The notes under the pieces: generated by a model | Told to the model about the DNA's origin: nothing | Database searches by the model: none | What the model saw: only the letters and a program-made list of their open reading frames with translations | From: Branchiostoma floridae | Lineage: Eukaryota > Chordata > Leptocardii > Amphioxiformes > Branchiostomatidae | DNA: 64,000 bases | Assembly (NCBI RefSeq): GCF_000003815.2 | Contig: NC_049984.1 | Span: forward strand, 2,767,315 to 2,831,314 | Reading direction: 5' to 3' | Part shown: positions 13,001 through 19,000 of the stretch, one piece after another | How positions within the stretch are numbered: position 1 is the first letter of the stretch | Layout of the letters: each line of letters opens with the position of its first letter | Program-made: the position numbers and the translations under genes

Positions 13001-16000
13001 GGATGACATTCAAGCTAAGAAATAAAGCCCTTACCTGGGTCACTGGTCCACTCATCCTTCGCTCGCTGGCTCACTGGAGGAGACAGTAGAAGTTTGTACC
13101 ATTCTGGCTATGGCCTAATGATGTATCTTGTACCAAAAGCAGCCCGGCCGGTCCCGGGTTTTCAAATATGATGTAGGATGACAGTTTTTTTATTGAGTGG
13201 GCCGACTACTCTCTCTTCGCAGCCAGGGGCTGAATTGCGAGGAGCTGACAAAGGGCGGGGCTAAATCGCAAGGGTCTGGAGCAGCTGCCAGGTGAGCCAA
13301 CTCAGCCATAAGACTGCAGGGTTGAACCACTCACACCAGGAAGGACCCCTACTCTTTTCAACAAGTACAGTGGGTTCTTTAACGTGCTCAAGGTTACCTG
13401 ACTCAGGTGCAAATGAGTGCCTAGCTTTAGTTTGGGAGTCTTCTTGGATGCAAAGTTTGCTTGAGGAGAACCACACTTTGAACATGTTAAAGAACCTACA
13501 AGAACCTCAATAATGATCCTGCTGGGTGTTAAGTGTATCAAAATGTACATTTATGGGGAGATTTTTTTATGGGGAGATTATACTGGTTAATACAGACAGA
13601 TACACAAACATAAACCCAACCTTTGCCATTTGCTGTGCATATTATCGCCCACCCTGTAATTGTTCACTTCCCTTCATTTATTGTTCTGCTACACTATACA
13701 GAGTTTAGACTGGCTAATACACACATGAACAAACCCCAGATGAGGTGAGGTGAGGTGAGGTGAGGTGAGGTGAGGTGAGGTGAGGTGAGGTGAGGTGAGG
13801 TGAGGGAGGTTAAACTGGCTAACACACACAGAAACAAAACCCACCTTTGCCGTTAGCGGTGCATTCATATTTTACACCATATATAATATTATAAGTTAAA
13901 CTGGCTGACACACATTTAACAAAGCCACCTTTCCCGTTAGCAGTTTACTTGGTCACCCAGTGCCCCTGCTGACCACCCTGTGATTGGTCCCTCCCTTCAT
14001 CTATAGTTCTGTTACTCTATACAGAGGTTAGACTGGCTAACACACACATGAACAAATCCCACCTTTGGTCGCCCAGTGACCCTGTGATTGGAACCCTTCC
14101 CCTCATTTATTGTTATGTTACACTACACAGAGGTTACACTGACTAACACACTCTTGAACGAACCCCACCTTTCCCGTTAGCTGTGCACTTGGTTGCCCAG
14201 TGGCCCTGTGATTGGTCCCTTCATTTATTGTTCTGTTACACTATACTGAGATTAAACTGGCTAATATACACATGAACGAACCTGACACCTTTGCTGTTAG
14301 CTGTTACACAGTGACACAGAAACAAACTCCACCTTTCCCGTTAGCGGTGCATCCAGATTTTACACCATATATAAGATAAACTGGCCGACACACATGAACG
14401 AACCCCACCTTTGCCGTTAGCGGTACACTTGGTCACCCAGTGCCCCTGCTGCCCACACTTGAAGCAGACGTCCTGTGATTGGTCCTCCGTTCATTTTTTG
14501 TTACACTATACGGAGGTTACACTGGCTAACACACACACAAACGAACCCCACCTTTGCCGTTCGCGGTGCACTTGGTCGCCCAGTGCCCCTGCTGCCCACA
14601 CTTGAAGCAGACGTCCTGTGATTGGTCCCTCCCCTTCATCCTCTGTTTCCACATCATCCTGCGATACTTCCCTCCAGTCATCTGCCCGCCCTTCCGCTTG
14701 TACGTCTTCCTCTTCATGTTCAGCCGAACAAAGTTGTCCTTCCGAGCGGCCCCTGCTGAGGAGCCTGAAGATCTTGAAAAAGAAGGATTTTTAACTTTTA
14801 CCTTTTACAAAAGGTTGGTTGGAACCAAACCTGTCTTACAGTTCATCGCCAAACAGAGAGTACAGTGGTTTGGCCACCTGACAAGAATGCCAACCATGCT
14901 GGCTTAATTGCCCACACCACCAGACACTCAGGTGTCAGGGCCAGAGGGAGACCACACCCCGGCACAAGGGGAAGGACAAAGTAAAGTAAAGTAAAGAACA
15001 TTTTACAAAGAGACATCCAATTACCTCAAATGAGGAACCTAAAGATGTGGGGCAATGAAGGACCCTTGCTTTTACTAATTTTCAAAGAAAGCACCATAGA
15101 TAAGGAACCTGAAGAACTTAGGAGAGAAAGAAGGCAGAGTTCAAATTCAGAGCTCTTTTTTTTAATACAATTAGAAGCTTTCATCACAGTTCAATCTCTA
15201 CAACTACTGTACATATTATTAAGATTCAGAAATTACTTCCTAAACTTATCTGGTTGTAGAGATTCAATTGTCTTTTCAGTATCATCCAACCTTTAACAAA
15301 GTTTCATAAAATATATTTTCTGCTGCTTAAGTGAGATGATTCTGACTTGAAAATGTTGCTGAAAAATTCCAACAATCCCGTTATGTTAGTTTTAAAAGTG
15401 AACATAAACTTGAACAAATAGTCAGATACTAGTTCATAATATGTTTTCTTATGAAACAAAAGTTACTTGAAAGCTGTTACCTTGGAGCAGAGAATCTCTT
15501 CTTCATGTTTCCTTCTTTCTTCACTTCTTTCTCCTCATCTTCTTCAATCAGATCTTCAAGACTCTTCTGCTTCTCTCCAGACTCTTCCCTCATTCCTCCT
15601 TCTGTCCCTCTTTCCTTCCCTTCTTCCATGTCATCATCAAACTCATAAAGGTCACTTTCCTTTGCTGCTTTCTTCCTGGGTTTTTTCTTGCTTGATGTTT
15701 CTTGTGTCTCGGCTCCTGAAGACACTTTTCTCCTCTTTCTTGGAGCTGGTTTTCTCATAGGAGAATCTTCTTTGTCTCGTACTTCTGGCAAGTCTTCTTC
15801 TAGCTCCTCTACTTTCCTCTTCATTCGAGTTCCAGAAACTTTCTTGCTTGCACTTTCAACCGGATTGTTGACATTTTTAGTCCTTGGTGTTCTGATCATT
15901 GTTTCAGATTTAGAAACAGACACTGTAGATGATATTTTGGGTGCAGTATCAGCGTGTATTTGGTCTACTTCCATATCATCAAATTCTAAACTACCCCTCT

Positions 16001-19000
16001 CAGTCGTACTGGCAAGGCTGTAGTCCTGGCTGCCGTGTTTGGTCCATTTCTTACCTTCACCACGAGGCGTAGACGTTCTCTGAGAAGTAAAGTTACAAAC
16101 AGCACTTTCACTTGCAACAAAACTTGGCTGTGAACAACTACTAGACATACTTGTCTCACTAACATCACCAGTCAAAGAGTTGAACTCTTTGTTTTCACTT
16201 TCAGGTACAAACCTGTCTGTGAACGCTTCTGTATCTCCCAGCATCTCAGGATGGTTCACCGTTGCTTGGACAGACTTCTTGCTTTCAGGAGTGTCTGGCT
16301 CAAACGTTGCTGCATAGTCACCGCCAGCGCCCTTCGCACACCTCTGTAACCAGGCAGTGTCGAACCTGTTCCTCAGCTTTGCGTTCTGCTGTCCGAACGG
16401 GACGTTACACGACATCCCGGGTCGCGTGGTCAGCGGGGTTTTGTTGCGTACCATCTTTGGAGTCCTGTGAAAACATATAGCTTCACCTGTTTCACCTGTT
16501 TCACCTGTTTCGCTGTCATCTTCATGGCGGGTGTCATCCGCAACACCTGAAGTGTCTCCATCCTGTGTTGTAACATGTTGGGACGTCTTAGATGGTGTGC
16601 GGAGGCTTGGAAACTTTCCTAGGCTTGAAGGGTTTTCTTTTGCCTTGGAGTCATCCTTGACAGCCGTCTTACTCTTGAGAGACGTGGGCATGCTCTGTAA
16701 CACAGGAAAACAAACATTAACCTTGCATAGCCTTCTAAGAATTTCCAAAGTAAGACTTTGGTTAAAAAGTTGGAATGAGGTAATGGCTGTGTGGAACGCT
16801 GCTTATGTTTCCCGTGGAACATGTGGGTCATGGAAGACAGAAGGAGGAAATGATCGAAATATGATACAAGTGAATGGGTTAATGAACGAGTGATGGGATG
16901 AGCGAACGAATCAGTGGAGACCTCTGTTGGATAAGTGGGTGAGTGATTGAATGAATTAATGATTCTATGAATGACAGAACAAATGAGTGAATGAATGAAT
17001 GAATGAATGAATGAGTATGAATGAATGAGTGTATGAATGAGTGAGTGTGTGGATAAATGAGTGATCTGATGAATGAATGCTCCTATACCTTGACAAACAG
17101 CAGTGCAGACCCCTGCTCGAGTTTGAGTGAGGGTGAGTGAGTGAATGACTGATTGAATGAGTGAATACCTCTCTAACTTAAAAAACATCAGTGCAGAGCT
17201 CTGCTTGAAGTTCCTGCCAAAGGAGGTGAGTGAATGAATGAACGATTGAATGAATGCCCCAATACCTTAACAGATATGAGTGCCGACCTCTGCTTGAGTT
17301 TCTTGCCGAATGGGTGAATGAATGATAGAGTGAATGAGTGAACAAATGCTCCTGTACCTTGACAGACTTGAGTGCAGATCTCTGTTTGAGTTTCCTGCTG
17401 TATAAGAGTGAGTGAATGAATGATAGTGTGAATGAGTGAACGAATGCTCCCCTTCCTTAACAGACATGAGCGCCGACCTCTGATTGAGTTTCCTGAGTGA
17501 GTGAGTGAGTGAGTGAGTGAGTGAATGAATGAATGACAGAGTGATTAAACAAATGAATGCTCCCCTACCTTGACAGACTTGAGCCCCGACCTCTGTTTGA
17601 GTTTCCTGCTGCATGAGGGTGAGTGAGTGAATAAAAGAGTGAGTGAATGAATGAATGATAGTGAATGAGTGAACGAATGCTCCCCTACCTGGTCTCTGCT
17701 TGAGTTTCCTGAGTGAGAGGGTGAGTGAGTGAGTGAATGAATGAATGACAGAGACAGTGATTGAACAAATGAATGCTTCCCTACCTTGACAGACATGAGT
17801 GCGGACCTCTGCTTGAGTTTCCTGCTGTATGAGAGTGAGTGAGTGAATGAATGATAGTGTGAATGAGTAAATGAATGCTTCCCTACCTTAACAGACATGA
17901 GCGCCGACCTCTGCTTGAGTTTCCTGCTGTATGAGAGTGAGTGAGTGAATGAATGATAGAGTGAATGAACGAATGCTCCCCTACCTTAACAGACATGAGC
18001 CCCGACCTCTGCTTGAGTTTCCTGCTGTAAGTCTCCACCAGGGAAACCTTGGTCTGTGTCCTGGTCTCCTCCACATGGTCGGGCGTGGCAGGTTTGTTCA
18101 GGCTCGAGCCCCACACATCGTCTACCTGTGAAACATAACCAGGGCTCGAAATTCATTTTTGGGAATAGGTGCAATGGTGCACCCAACCTAGAAAATTGGA
18201 TGCACCAAAATATTTTTGGGTCCACCACATAAAATAAAGTAGAATATCAGAATAACCTAATTGCAAACCTACTAAATTAGTAATTTGAACGGAGCTCTTC
18301 AGAAAGTACGACGCCAAATGTGTCCCCTTACCAGTTTTGTGGTCAGACATTAGCAACCACAAAAAGCCACCCATACCTAGGTGTTACGTTAACAACTGGG
18401 CTGAAGTGGGGTGTCCATGTTAACAAAATAACAACCAAGGCTAAACAGACATTGGGAGTGATCAAACGTAACTTGTGGGCATGCCCAGCCCGCGTAAAAT
18501 CACTTGCATACACGTCACTGGTAAGACCTAACCTTGAATATGCTGCAACAGTATGGGATCCGTATACAAAGAAAGACAAAGATAAACTGGAAAGGGTACA
18601 GAACCAAGCTGCCAGATTCTGTACAAACAACTACAACAGGGATGCTAGTGTTACCAAAATGAAAACAGATCTACAGTGGACATCACTTGAAGACAGAAGG
18701 AAAATGTCCAGACTTTGCATGATGTACAAAATGACCAATAAGCTGGTGGACGTACCGACTGATAAGTATCTAATACCAGCTCAAAAAAGAACAAGAAACA
18801 GCCATGACTTCAAGTACCAGAGTTTCCAAGCTAGGATTGATGTGTTCAAAAATTCGTATTTTCCCAGAACTATCGTAGATTGGAATTTGTTATCACCAAG
18901 TACAGTAGGGGCATCTTCTCTGGATAGTTTTAAAGAACGCTTGCAGTTAGATGTGCAAAAGTTAGGTGTGACGGATCGTTCAGTGTAATATAACCAGCTG

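Noticed and set aside
16480-16525. A 40-nt intron inside RECQL4 exon 5 (gtgaaacag ... tgttttcacag)
   Set aside because: Splice-like ends are present, but the length is far below workable intron size and the frame is open through it.
15467-16893. Plus-strand ORFs over the RECQL4 linker exon
   Set aside because: Low-complexity shadows of exon 5 on the opposite strand.
16890-17900. A CRISPR-like array (regularly spaced near-identical units at 17.1-17.9 kb)
   Set aside because: Units are exon fragments with microsatellite spacers in a eukaryotic intron; no short direct-repeat/unique-spacer structure.
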